Source: Cytophagales bacterium Alg240-R148
GTDB taxonomy: Bacteria > Bacteroidota > Bacteroidia > Cytophagales > Cyclobacteriaceae
Assembly: GCA_900537185.1 (NCBI GenBank)
Contig: LS999830.1
Location: 111,440-175,439 of the forward strand
Reading direction: 5' to 3'
Length of the DNA stretch: 64,000 nt
Positions 1 through 7,711 of the stretch are shown here, piece after piece (the first letter of the stretch is position 1; each line of letters starts with the position of its first letter). Under the pieces are notes generated by a model. The model had not been told where the DNA came from, searched no databases, and saw only the letters and a list, made by a program, of their open reading frames with translations. The translations under genes and the position numbers were made by a program.

Positions 1-1
1 T

Positions 2-442
2 AGAGATTTTTCAAGAACCGGACGGATCATAAATGCAGCTTCTGAAGTTTTATTTGGATCAACACTTAAAGACTATACGATTTCAGCCAAATACAAATTT
101 GCTGAAGCTTACAAACAGAATGGCATAGAACAGGCAAAATTGCTATGGGCTGAACTCAAGACGGATACTACTGATAGGTACCACAGCTATGATGGAGATG
201 TTTTGAGAACCGGATCCATACTAGAAAATGCCGGAGAATGGAAAGCCACCAAAGAAGTACTAGAGTACTACAACACGCTGAATGATCGGTCTACCTATTC
301 GTGGCGATTGTTGGGCAATGCCAACCCAAATCTTGGCGATACACTAAAAGCTTTATCCAATTATAAAAAGTGTCTGGAAATAAACCCCAAATATGTTAAG
401 GCCAGTTTGGCAATTGAAAAGATTCAAAACAATAAGAATTAG
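2..442 (+). CDS. C-terminal part of a TPR-containing protein (5' end outside window)
   Basis: An open frame enters from the left edge and ends with TAG at 440-442, giving 146 visible residues. The last ~100 residues form helical repeats of the tetratricopeptide type. The final repeat is the clearest, with the pattern LLGNAN..LGDTLKALSNYKKCLEINP followed by a short tail. The upstream part (RTGRIINAASEVLFG) resembles a linker after a catalytic domain, as seen in secreted hydrolases that carry a TPR tail, but the catalytic part is not in the window, so I name no enzyme. The visible fragment has no signal peptide because the start is missing. A 236-bp spacer separates it from the next gene, so it is probably a separate transcription unit. 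An initiator at 140 inside this frame is unlikely to be the true start, since the frame stays open upstream. Confidence 0.6.
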   Translation, partial: RDFSRTGRIINAASEVLFGSTLKDYTISAKYKFAEAYKQNGIEQAKLLWAELKTDTTDRYHSYDGDVLRTGSILENAGEWKATKEVLEYYNTLNDRSTYSWRLLGNANPNLGDTLKALSNYKKCLEINPKYVKASLAIEKIQNNKN

Positions 443-678
443 GGAAGTGCATTGCATAGAAAAGACTCCATTAATTTTTGTTTCAAACCTGAAATTTAAC
501 AAAGGGTATAACCATCGAATATCGAACGAAGAAATAACTGATATAGCAGGTTGTAAATTGTTATAATTACTTGCATTGTTATACAACAATGTTTTATTTT
601 AATCTTAATTGGTAATAATGTCGTGCAAATGGCGCAGGATTGTCGTACCAAGACCTACTAAGAAAACCTATTTTTACA

Positions 679-1137
679 ATGGACAAACATAAAAAAAAAA
701 TGATTGCAACACTTGTAAGAGAGAATAGGAATAAGTTGAACTATACCCAGCAAGATTTGGCAGATATCTCCAATATAAGCCTGCGTTCTATCCAACGAAT
801 TGAAAAGGGGGAGGTAGTTCCAAGAAAGTTTACACTCAAAGCACTTTCAAAGTGTCTACATTTTTCATTGGACCAACTCCATCCAATGGACCAAAATAAT
901 TCAGGCTCCACCAATAATTTAACGGATAACTTCAAAAAAACAGTACTATCTTTCATCGCCATACTCTTACTAGTTTTGGTTGCGTTAGCCTATGTTGCAC
1001 AGTCGAGCTCCTTTCCAGAAACGGATTTTGAATTGCTTGTTTATGGCGCTTTGGTATTACTTATTGCATGGTTGTTATTGGTGCAGCTGTGGAGCAAAGG
1101 AATAAATATTTTTAGGACCAATGCACCTAAGAAATAA
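679..1137 (+). CDS. XRE-family HTH regulator with two C-terminal membrane segments
   Basis: This is a membrane-anchored DNA-binding protein of about 152 residues. Residues ~10-70 are a lambda-repressor-like helix-turn-helix (YTQQDLADISNISLRSIQRIEKG), a common Bacteroidota variant. Two hydrophobic segments follow at about residues 92-112 and 120-140. I chose the ATG at 679, because the open frame extends only to a TTG at 640 with no family similarity in between. An ATG at 700 is the alternative. Two CPBP-family membrane proteases follow, the first starting only 2 bp after this stop codon, so the three genes read as one operon. The role of the membrane tail is unknown. By inference it could tether the regulator to its CPBP partners, and loss of the tail by proteolysis could release it. 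That step is not shown by the sequence. Confidence 0.75.
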   Translation: MDKHKKKMIATLVRENRNKLNYTQQDLADISNISLRSIQRIEKGEVVPRKFTLKALSKCLHFSLDQLHPMDQNNSGSTNNLTDNFKKTVLSFIAILLLVLVALAYVAQSSSFPETDFELLVYGALVLLIAWLLLVQLWSKGINIFRTNAPKK

Positions 1138-1139
1138 CG

Positions 1140-1865
1140 GTGTTAGGGATTGTCGTTATTTTATGTGTTTCTTGGTTATTATTACACTTCTTTGAAAAAA
1201 GAAATTTAAGTGTGTTGGGGGGTACTCCGGTCAAGAAAAGACTGTTCCAGTTTTTGGTAGGGTTCCTTTTTGTCGTGCTAATAAAACTCCTTATGATTTT
1301 TATAGGTACGCAGGTAAAATCGATTGATTGGCAATACAATACAGGATTCGAGATCAATATGCTCTTTATGGCTGCTTGGTACCATTTAAAATCAGCTTTA
1401 ACAGAGGATTTGGTGTTCCGTGGTGCCATTTTGTTTATTGTAATACAAAGACTTGGGGTTCAAAAGGGGCTGCTTATATCTTCCATTGTTTTTGGGGCAT
1501 ACCATTGGTTTTCTTATGGTTTAATTGAAAATGGCCAACTTGTTCCTTTGTTTTATGTACTGGTAGTTACTGGTTTGTCTGGTTATGTATGGGGACAGTC
1601 TTTCGTATATACCAAATCAATTGCCATGCCATTAGGGTTCCACCTGGGGTGGAATTTAACTAGTTCTTTGTTCTATGAATCTCAGCCTTACGGCGAGCTG
1701 CTGTTCCGTGCCCAATCCATTGCGGAATTGACAGAATGGAATAGATTTTATTTTGCTCTGTTCGATGGCATAGCTCCATCCTTAATAACACTGGCTTTTG
1801 TTTATTATTTTCATTTTGCAGAGAATACCAAAAAACTGGACCGCACTAAAAAATCTGAACTTTGA
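1140..1865 (+). CDS. CPBP family intramembrane glutamic endopeptidase
   Basis: A polytopic membrane protein of 241 residues with about six to eight hydrophobic segments. It carries the three CPBP (Abi/Rce1-like) signature blocks. Block 1 is TEDLVFRG near residue 91, where the usual EExxxR reads E-D-x-x-F-R. Block 2 is FGAYHW, and block 3 is HLGWN. These residues form the active site of Rce1-type intramembrane proteases, so the core is nearly intact, with a conservative Glu-to-Asp change in block 1. The start is a GTG at 1140, 2 bp after the stop of the regulator gene, so translational coupling is likely. Bacterial relatives act in bacteriocin self-immunity, peptide maturation or regulated proteolysis. 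The substrate here is unknown. Confidence 0.8.
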   Translation: MLGIVVILCVSWLLLHFFEKRNLSVLGGTPVKKRLFQFLVGFLFVVLIKLLMIFIGTQVKSIDWQYNTGFEINMLFMAAWYHLKSALTEDLVFRGAILFIVIQRLGVQKGLLISSIVFGAYHWFSYGLIENGQLVPLFYVLVVTGLSGYVWGQSFVYTKSIAMPLGFHLGWNLTSSLFYESQPYGELLFRAQSIAELTEWNRFYFALFDGIAPSLITLAFVYYFHFAENTKKLDRTKKSEL

Positions 1866-1884
1866 ATACTTAATTTGATCCACC

Positions 1885-2529
1885 ATGAAATTTAAACAAC
1901 CGCTCCTAGATATTTTAATTATCAGCTTTGCAGCTGTATTTCCTCACTTGGGATTCATTCCTTTGTTTGGTTATACGCTTCCAATTATTATTGTTATAGG
2001 GTTAAGGTTAAAATACCGAGGTGAAAAATTTTCGGATATTGGTTTTAGTTTCAAAAAATTTAGTTTTAAAGCCTTGTTGGTGGGAGCGGTATCTGCTTTG
2101 TTAATTCTGGGTTTTATGCAATTGGTCTTTTTTCCGATTTTAAACAAATTTGTGACTTTTAGTGAAACGGACGTAGGCATCTATGATTTCATCAGACAGA
2201 ATATATGGAGTTTGATATTTATGATAACCATGGGCTGTCTTGTAGGTGGGTTGTATGAAGAAATAGTTTTTCATGGTTTCATATTTACCAAGTTAGAAGG
2301 GATGATAAAGGGCAAGGGGCGGTTTTGGATTTCATTTGTCATTACCTGTATCATTTTTGCCGGTTATCATATTCAGTTGGGCTGGGCCGGGGTAATAAAT
2401 TCATTGGTAGTAGGGGCAGTATACCAAGCCTTATTTTTGTACCACCAACGCAATTTATGGTATTCCATTTGCTGCCATGGGGTTTACAATACGCTGGTAA
2501 TGGTGTTGGTTTATTTGGAGTATTTGTAG
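1885..2529 (+). CDS. Second CPBP family membrane protease-like protein
   Basis: A 214-residue membrane protein that starts 19 bp after the first CPBP gene. The signature block 1 reads YEEIVFHGF, so the double glutamate is present, but the arginine of EExxxR is replaced by histidine. Block 2 (FAGYH) and block 3 (CHGVYN) keep their histidines and asparagine. The protein has about seven hydrophobic segments. It is either a variant protease or a partner with altered activity. Together with the XRE regulator and the first CPBP gene it makes a three-gene operon. Parts of its 3' end (2311-2338 and 2466 to about 2525) are duplicated in the chimeric scar at 4167-4250. Confidence 0.78.
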   Translation: MKFKQPLLDILIISFAAVFPHLGFIPLFGYTLPIIIVIGLRLKYRGEKFSDIGFSFKKFSFKALLVGAVSALLILGFMQLVFFPILNKFVTFSETDVGIYDFIRQNIWSLIFMITMGCLVGGLYEEIVFHGFIFTKLEGMIKGKGRFWISFVITCIIFAGYHIQLGWAGVINSLVVGAVYQALFLYHQRNLWYSICCHGVYNTLVMVLVYLEYL

Positions 2530-2681
2530 AAGTTGGTTTGGCCTATCAATTATACCATTCGAAAAGTTTGTAACCCTACATGTTATTCGGTTTTTTAGTT
2601 ATTAACTAGTGCATGGAGCATTAAATTTGTTTAAATTGTTGGGAATATCAACCAAAACCCCATCCCCTTTAAAACACACTT

Positions 2682-3044
2682 ATGCTGCATTCGATTAACC
2701 CCAAACTTCCCATGCGCAACAAGGCCATGACCCGAGCTTTTTACAGCGAAAAGCTCGGTTTTAAAGTATTTGGTAGCGCAGAATATGATGGCTATTTAAT
2801 GATGGAAAAGGACCTCGTTCAACTTCATTTTTTTGAATTTTCTAACCTTAACCCAGCTGAAAACTATGGACAGGTGTACATTAGAACTGACGACATTGAA
2901 GGTTTGTACCAAACTTTGTTAGACAACAAAGTGGGGATTCATCCCAATGGGAAGTTACAACTCAAGCCTTGGGGACAAAAAGAATTTGCAGTGCTCGATC
3001 CAGACAACAATCTATTGACCTTTGGTCAAAGTGAAGTAGGTTAG
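2682..3044 (+). CDS. VOC/glyoxalase-bleomycin-resistance family protein
   Basis: A 120-residue cytosolic protein with the beta-alpha-beta-beta-beta repeat pattern of the vicinal-oxygen-chelate fold. It opens with a short strand and the helix MTRAFYSEKLGFKVFG, has a central block VQLHFFEF, and ends with EFAVLDPDNNLLTFGQ, typical of bleomycin-resistance-type binding proteins. The length matches the Ble/BRP subgroup, which binds drugs as a dimer and is not catalytic. The likely metal-ligand residues of glyoxalases (His in HFF, Glu near the C-terminus) are only partly present, so a binding role is as likely as an enzymatic one. It is a stand-alone gene with its own spacer on each side. Confidence 0.75.
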   Translation: MLHSINPKLPMRNKAMTRAFYSEKLGFKVFGSAEYDGYLMMEKDLVQLHFFEFSNLNPAENYGQVYIRTDDIEGLYQTLLDNKVGIHPNGKLQLKPWGQKEFAVLDPDNNLLTFGQSEVG

Positions 3045-3200
3045 CGGCTTGTAAAAGTTATTTGAGGTGTTTTTGGGCCATAGATTTTAAGTATACATCG
3101 ATTCTTCGCTTAAGCTCCTACATATTTCTTATATTAAATGAGGAATCAGAAGTTAAGACTTCTTCAAGACAGTCATTTAAATAACCATACAATTCAAACG

Positions 3201-4052
3201 ATGAAAATAGCAGTTACAGCGGCCAATGGACAACTAGGCACAGCCATAGTCAAAGAACTTAAAAAGCAGGTAGGTGATAAAAACATTATTGGTATTGTAA
3301 GATCTCCAGAAAGGGCAGGTCACTTGGGAGTTGAACTCAGGCAGGCTGATTACAGCCAGCGCGACACATATGATGTTGCATTAAAAGGGGTAGACCGAGT
3401 AGTGTTAATTTCGGGAATGGACGACCCTCAAAAAAGAATAGAACAACATAGAAACGTGATACAAGCGGCTAAACACAATGGTGTTGAAAAAATAGTCTAT
3501 ACCAGTATAATTGGCAATGAAAATAAAACAGCCTTTAGTGCTGTGGTGAGTAGCAACCGACAAACAGAAGAAGATGTTAAAAACTCTGGGCTCAATTGGG
3601 CAATTGGTAGAAACAGCATTTATATTGAACCCGATTTAGAATACCTAGCTGCTTATGTTGAACAAGGGGAAATAAGAAACTGTGCGGGCAATGGAAAGTG
3701 TGGTTATACGAGTCGCAAAGAATTAGGTGCCGCATATGCGCAATTGATTTTAAATGAGCAACTCAATCAACAAACCTATAATTTGGTAGGAGAATTGATC
3801 ACTCAAACCCAGCTAACCCAACTTATCAATGAAGAATTTAATACCCGCTTAATATACAAATCAGTACCACCAGAAGAATATGAAATAGAAAGAAAAGCAG
3901 AGTTGGGTGATTTTATAGGTACTGTGATAGCCGGGATTTATAATGGAATAAGAGTAGGAGTTAACGAGGTGCCTTCAGATTTTGAAAAAGTGATGGGCAG
4001 GCCCCATAAAAGTGCTAAGGAAATCATTCATGCATACAAAGAAATGATTTAA
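3201..4052 (+). CDS. NmrA-like / QorB-type NAD(P)-dependent oxidoreductase
   Basis: This protein has 283 residues counted from the ATG at 3201. The frame stays open to 3138, but the Rossmann strand begins right after 3201 (MKIAVTAANGQLGTAIV), so the upstream extension is probably untranslated. The glycine-rich dinucleotide motif AANGQLG is followed by VVLISGMDD and VYTSIIGN, as in atypical short-chain dehydrogenases of the NmrA/quinone oxidoreductase 2 group. The family either reduces quinones with NADPH or senses the nucleotide redox state. A Tyr-x3-Lys active site is not evident, which fits the atypical group. The gene is monocistronic. The scar described at 4087-4250 begins 34 bp after its stop. 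Confidence 0.78.
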   Translation: MKIAVTAANGQLGTAIVKELKKQVGDKNIIGIVRSPERAGHLGVELRQADYSQRDTYDVALKGVDRVVLISGMDDPQKRIEQHRNVIQAAKHNGVEKIVYTSIIGNENKTAFSAVVSSNRQTEEDVKNSGLNWAIGRNSIYIEPDLEYLAAYVEQGEIRNCAGNGKCGYTSRKELGAAYAQLILNEQLNQQTYNLVGELITQTQLTQLINEEFNTRLIYKSVPPEEYEIERKAELGDFIGTVIAGIYNGIRVGVNEVPSDFEKVMGRPHKSAKEIIHAYKEMI

Positions 4053-4086
4053 CTCACTGAAAAATTGGAGGTTTCGTTTCATAGGC

Positions 4087-4174
4087 TTAAAAGTAAGTCT
4101 TAAGCAATTTGTTAACATTGTGATTTTGGTCTACCAATGGAATGTATTGCCACTTGTCAAAAGTAAGGCAAGGG
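4087..4174. repeat. Copy of the 3' end of the D-serine dehydratase-like gene (5447-5534)
   Basis: These 88 bp match 5447-5534 with four mismatches (at 4117, 4122, 4129 and 4135) and no gap, at a constant offset of 1360. The match begins exactly at the stop codon of the parent gene. Its last 8 bp, GGCAAGGG, are shared with the next copied piece. Confidence 0.92.
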
Positions 4175-4250
4175 ACGGTTTTGGATTTCATTTGCTGCCA
4201 TAGGGTTTACAGTACGCTGGTAAATGTGTTGGTTTATTTGGAGTGTTTTT
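4167..4250. pseudogene. Deleted remnant of the second CPBP gene (pieces 2311-2338 and 2466-2525)
   Basis: Bases 4167-4194 match 2311-2338 with one mismatch, and 4189 to about 4248 match 2466 to about 2525 with roughly five mismatches. The two pieces are joined at CATTTG, which occurs at both parent positions. The remnant therefore lacks 133 bp of the parent and has no open frame. It is fused on its left to the copy of the dehydratase 3' end. Confidence 0.88.
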
Positions 4251-4499
4251 GTGTCAAATGTAGGTAAAGTTATTAGTCGAAATATTAGTTAGCAACTGTT
4301 TTCAGCCAACCGATTGGTTGTTAATTTCTGGCTATTCAAGATAAGTATTAAAAATGCATTGGGTAAATTATAATTGCTCGTGCTTGAAATGTTCTCGAGA
4401 AATGGTATAATTACTGTTTTAAAATTGAGACAAAAAAAATGAAGCGATGCGTGTATTTTAGGTCGTTTTAAGGTTTGCTTTTGTCCTTGCAAAAAAAAT

Positions 4500-5227
4500 A
4501 TGGAGTTTAAAACAATAGCTACTTTCTCATTGCCTTCCGATTTGTATGTTGCCAAGTCGAAATTGGAGTCCGAAGGAATAGAATGCAGAGTTTTGGATGA
4601 ACTGACCGTACAATCGTACCATTTTTTATCAACAGCAGTAGGAGGGGTTAAATTACAGGTTGTAAGCAAAGATGCTGATAAGGCCTACTCTTTATTGTTA
4701 GAAGGCGGGTTTGTTAAGGCCGAAGCACTAGAGCAGTCCTATGTGGAAAGAAAATTTAACAACCCTGCTTTTCTAAAGCGATTTAAGTTTATTGCCCTAT
4801 TATTTTTTGCTTTTATTGCCCTTTTGGTGCTTTTATTGCCCTTTTGGTGCTTTTTTTAGGATATAAGGCCATAAAGGAAGGCGCCTCAGTTGAAGCAAAG
4901 TTGATGAATAGAAAGTGGTGTTTGGAGTACGTGGTATACCGTGGAATCGAATACATTCCCAATACTGTATCGGGAAAGTATTCTTTAACTATACTAGGAA
5001 AGTGCAACTCTAAACTGAAACTGAAAGAAGAGGGTGTAATTGAACTTCCAGGGTTTGAATCTAGAGCCATACAGGGCAATTGGGAAATAAAAAATGACAG
5101 CATTACCATATACAACACCGATACTATGAGTCAAATCTTGGAAGGGATGTACGCTATAGAACTCGATAGAAACAGGCTTACCTTACAATCTGACTCCATT
5201 CAAATGTTCTGCTCCCTTAGGGATTAA
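4500..5227 (+). pseudogene. DUF2007-membrane-lipocalin-like gene split by a 20-bp tandem duplication
   Basis: The first frame (4500-4859, 119 residues) has an N-terminal DUF2007 signal-transducer-like domain (FSLPSDLYVAKSKLESEGIECRV ... VVSKDADKAYSLL), then a membrane segment. It stops soon after a perfect tandem repeat of the 20-bp unit at 4811-4830 and 4831-4850. The second frame carries on from the repeat to 5227 with about 120 residues of a lipocalin-like beta domain (NRKWCLEYVVYRGIEYIP). Because 20 is not a multiple of 3, the extra copy shifts the frame. Removing one copy restores a single 235-residue protein that reads LLVLFLGYKAIKEG across the join. The locus is therefore a frameshifted gene, or a reversible slippage switch, or a sequencing error. 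The two halves could also be translated separately. Confidence 0.8.
4811..4850. repeat. Perfect 20-bp tandem duplication
   Basis: The unit TTTTATTGCCCTTTTGGTGC occurs twice head to tail with no mismatch, inside the membrane-segment codons of the DUF2007 gene. The exact identity suggests a recent slippage event. Confidence 0.95.
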
Positions 5228-5238
5228 ATGTTCAATAA

Positions 5239-5427
5239 ATGAAACCAGAATTTATTTGTCCTAAATGTAAATCGATTGAAGTATCAAAACCAAGATACAC
5301 TTTGAAACAAATGGCTGTAATCTTATTGTTGTTAGGGTTTCCACTTCCTTTTGTTTCAAAAGAAGCCCATTGTTTTGGATGTGGAATGGAAGCTCCAATC
5401 AGTCGGTTTCTACCAAAAAAGAAATAA
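5239..5427 (+). CDS. Small zinc-ribbon membrane protein
   Basis: A 62-residue protein that begins 11 bp after the split gene. CPKC at residues 7-10 and CFGC near residue 46 form a four-cysteine ribbon, separated by a hydrophobic stretch (MAVILLLLGFPLPFV) that could be a single membrane segment. The function is unknown. The short spacing suggests co-transcription with the DUF2007 gene. Confidence 0.55.
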   Translation: MKPEFICPKCKSIEVSKPRYTLKQMAVILLLLGFPLPFVSKEAHCFGCGMEAPISRFLPKKK

Positions 5428-5446
5428 ATGCATGTTTCTTGCCACT

Positions 5447-6682
5447 TTAAAAGTAAGTCTTAAGCAATTTGTTAACGTTGTAATTTTGATCTACTAATGG
5501 AATGTATTGCCACTTGTCAAAAGTAAGGCAAGGGTGGGAAACACCAAAAATAACAATATCTCCAACCGATGGTTGGTAGGTGTCTTGGTATTGCATATAA
5601 GCGTGTTGGTCGTTAATGTTGGTGAGCCGACTTTTTTCCAAAGGAATAAGTTGTTGTTGCGTACGGTTGTAAATGGCCTTAGGAAGGGGAAGGCCTGCAT
5701 CAAACGACACGTCCCTTTTGCCCATGTTAATGATGGCCAAATTGGGCTCGGGTAGTGACTGAATATAGGCCATAACTTCAATGGCTGGTAACAGGGTTCC
5801 TTTTGTTTTCTGGGCAGCTATGTCTCTGGTTTCAACTGCTTCTTGTAGCTCTTTGTATATGCCTTCATCGTGGGTGAGATAACACCCAGGTCTTATTACT
5901 GCCCGAGTAGTAAGGCTTAATGTAACATTTGAAAAAACTTTCGCTACTATGTCGTAATAGGCAGAACCACCTGCAGTTAGAATAATTTCTTCCGCACCAA
6001 ACATTCCTGCTGCATCCAATTTTCTGGCCATTTCTACAACGCTTTCTAAAAATAACTCGACTTTTTTTGGGGCCTCAGGGCCATTAATAACCCCTTCAAA
6101 ACATTCTAGACCCCACAATTGGATGTTGTCGAGTTGCTCAATGCATTGGGCCAATTCCAATGCCGCATCGTATTGTCGGATACCCGCACGTCCATTGCTA
6201 GGACTAATCTCAAGGAGTACATTTAATTGGACACCCTTGTACTGTTTTAATTCTTGTGACAGTTCCAGAACGTTCGAAACGTTGTCAACCAAACAAAAAA
6301 ACTCCAAGCTGCTGTCTTGGGCGAGTTCCTTAAAAACGCTGTTCATGTTCTGGCGCCCAACCAGCTGATTGGCCATCAAAACTCTTTCAATACCAGAACT
6401 TCTAACCGCTTGTAGCTGATAGCTATTGGCAACTGTAATGCCCCAGGCCCCCGTATCAACCTGTATTCTGAACAGCTCCGGTATCATGGTAGTTTTTCCA
6501 TGGGGGCACAAACTGACCATGCTTAAATCACTATAAGCTTGCATCCACTTCACATTATTGAACATTTCTTTTTGTTTTACAACGGCCACCGGAAGCATCA
6601 GGTCCTCCGCAAGTAAATCGTGTTTCTTATTGGGGTCATACCCTTCTACTGGCATTGATTTGAAAAACTCAGAATTGTCCAT
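5447..6682 (-). CDS. D-serine dehydratase-like PLP enzyme (alanine-racemase fold)
   Basis: A 411-residue cytosolic enzyme. It has the alanine-racemase-type barrel with the PLP lysine in CPHGKTT (Lys63). Near the C-terminus is the metal motif SHPC (His383, Cys385). In the fold-type III family a His-x-Cys pair at this site marks D-serine dehydratases, whereas D-threonine aldolases have His-x-Asp. The expected reaction is D-serine or a similar D-amino acid to a keto acid plus ammonia through an enamine intermediate. The start is the ATG at 6682, since the frame remains open to 6724 but that part lies over the promoter. The gene is divergent from a regulator, D-aminoacylase and RidA, which fits one pathway. 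Its 3' end is duplicated at 4087-4174. Confidence 0.82.
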   Translation of the reverse strand: MDNSEFFKSMPVEGYDPNKKHDLLAEDLMLPVAVVKQKEMFNNVKWMQAYSDLSMVSLCPHGKTTMIPELFRIQVDTGAWGITVANSYQLQAVRSSGIERVLMANQLVGRQNMNSVFKELAQDSSLEFFCLVDNVSNVLELSQELKQYKGVQLNVLLEISPSNGRAGIRQYDAALELAQCIEQLDNIQLWGLECFEGVINGPEAPKKVELFLESVVEMARKLDAAGMFGAEEIILTAGGSAYYDIVAKVFSNVTLSLTTRAVIRPGCYLTHDEGIYKELQEAVETRDIAAQKTKGTLLPAIEVMAYIQSLPEPNLAIINMGKRDVSFDAGLPLPKAIYNRTQQQLIPLEKSRLTNINDQHAYMQYQDTYQPSVGDIVIFGVSHPCLTFDKWQYIPLVDQNYNVNKLLKTYF

Positions 6683-6701
6683 GTTTGGGATGTTTTTTGT
6701 G

Positions 6702-6820
6702 TTTGTTAGTAACAAATGTATCAAAAATGAGTTAAAAACGTATTTAATATTTGTTATTTTATAACATTTGCATATTTTTATTTTTATTAAAAAAAATCAA
6801 TTTTATATTTGACTAACAAA
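6702..6820. promoter_or_regulatory. Divergent promoter with three GTTA/TAAC operator-like palindromes
   Basis: Three related sites lie between the dehydratase-like gene and the RpiR gene: TTTGTTAGTAACAAA (6702-6716, perfect 15-bp palindrome), TGTTATTTTATAACA (6752-6766, perfect 6-3-6 dyad) and TTTGACTAACAAA (6808-6820). A minus-strand -7 box TACATTTG (6720 to 6713) overlaps the first. A plus-strand -7 box TATATTTG (6804-6811) overlaps the third. Such positions fit repression of both promoters, probably by the RpiR protein, which is an inference. Confidence 0.6.
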
Positions 6821-6833
6821 ATTCACCCCTACA

Positions 6834-7706
6834 ATGGCCTACGATTTTGACATAATAGCAAAGATAAAGTCCTTAGAAACCCAGTTGAAACCGTCAGAAA
6901 GAAAAGTGGGAAAGCTCATTCTTGAAGACTTACAATGGGCCGGGAATGCCAGTATCGCAGAGTTGGCTGAAGGAGCAGGAGTAAGTGAAGCGACGGTTAC
7001 TCGGTTTGCTAAAGTTGTAGGTTGCACCAATGTAAGAGATTTAAAAGCGAAACTGGTGTCCAGTTTTGCGATAGGCAAGCGGTTCATAGATGGGCATAGC
7101 GAAGCAATAGAACAAAGTACTTTTGGTCATATTATTCAGGGTATACAAGAAACCCTTACCAGTGTGAGCAGTCAAATTTCAGAAAGAGCTGTAAAAAAAT
7201 CGAGTAGCCTAATCGATGGATGTGACAAACTGGTGGTCTTTGGTAGTGGTGGTGGATCAACTATTGTAGCACTTGAGGCGCAGCACCGCCTGTTTAGATT
7301 GGGAGTGACGGTCACAGCTTACCACGATGCCATTATGCAAGGAATGGTAGCAGCCACCTTGGATTCTAAATCCGTAGTGCTAGCAATCTCTACTTCTGGA
7401 GAGCTCGCAGAGATCAATGACAACGTGTCGGTTGCCAAACAATATGGTGCGAAGGTCATTGCCATAACCCGCTCCAGTACCACTTTATCAGATCTTAGTG
7501 ACATCCACCTACAGGTTCAAGTGCAGGAGTCAGAAGGAATATTCAAACCAACTCCTTCTCGGTATGCGCTATTGGCGGTAGTGGATACGCTGGCATTGGA
7601 AGTTGCCAACTTGAGACAAAATACTTGCAAAGAAATGTTGAGGAAAATTAAGTACAATATGGATTCCAAAAGAGATAGAAAAAACAGATACCCACTTGGG
7701 GATTAG
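6834..7706 (+). CDS. MurR/RpiR family transcriptional regulator with SIS domain
   Basis: A 290-residue regulator. Residues ~1-77 are an RpiR-type helix-turn-helix (SIAELAEGAGVSEATVTRFAKVVGC), and residues ~125-260 form a SIS sugar-phosphate-binding domain (LVVFGSGGGSTIVALEAQHR, VLAISTSGE). Family members sense sugar phosphates or related metabolites and usually control the adjacent catabolic genes. It heads the plus-strand operon, with the D-aminoacylase gene 5 bp downstream, and is divergent from the dehydratase-like gene. Palindromes in the shared promoter suggest control of both directions and of itself. The effector is unknown. A product of N-acyl amino sugar or muropeptide breakdown is plausible given the hexosaminidase in the same operon. 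Confidence 0.88.
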   Translation: MAYDFDIIAKIKSLETQLKPSERKVGKLILEDLQWAGNASIAELAEGAGVSEATVTRFAKVVGCTNVRDLKAKLVSSFAIGKRFIDGHSEAIEQSTFGHIIQGIQETLTSVSSQISERAVKKSSSLIDGCDKLVVFGSGGGSTIVALEAQHRLFRLGVTVTAYHDAIMQGMVAATLDSKSVVLAISTSGELAEINDNVSVAKQYGAKVIAITRSSTTLSDLSDIHLQVQVQESEGIFKPTPSRYALLAVVDTLALEVANLRQNTCKEMLRKIKYNMDSKRDRKNRYPLGD

Positions 7707-7711
7707 AAAAT

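Larger units (their letters stand above)
4053..4499. other. Intergenic region holding a chimeric duplication scar
   Basis: No convincing gene is present. The part 4087-4250 is made of copies of other pieces of this window (see the repeat entries). The remainder (4253-4499) is AT-rich with no recognised RNA or terminator. It should contain the promoter of the DUF2007 gene at 4500. Confidence 0.6.
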
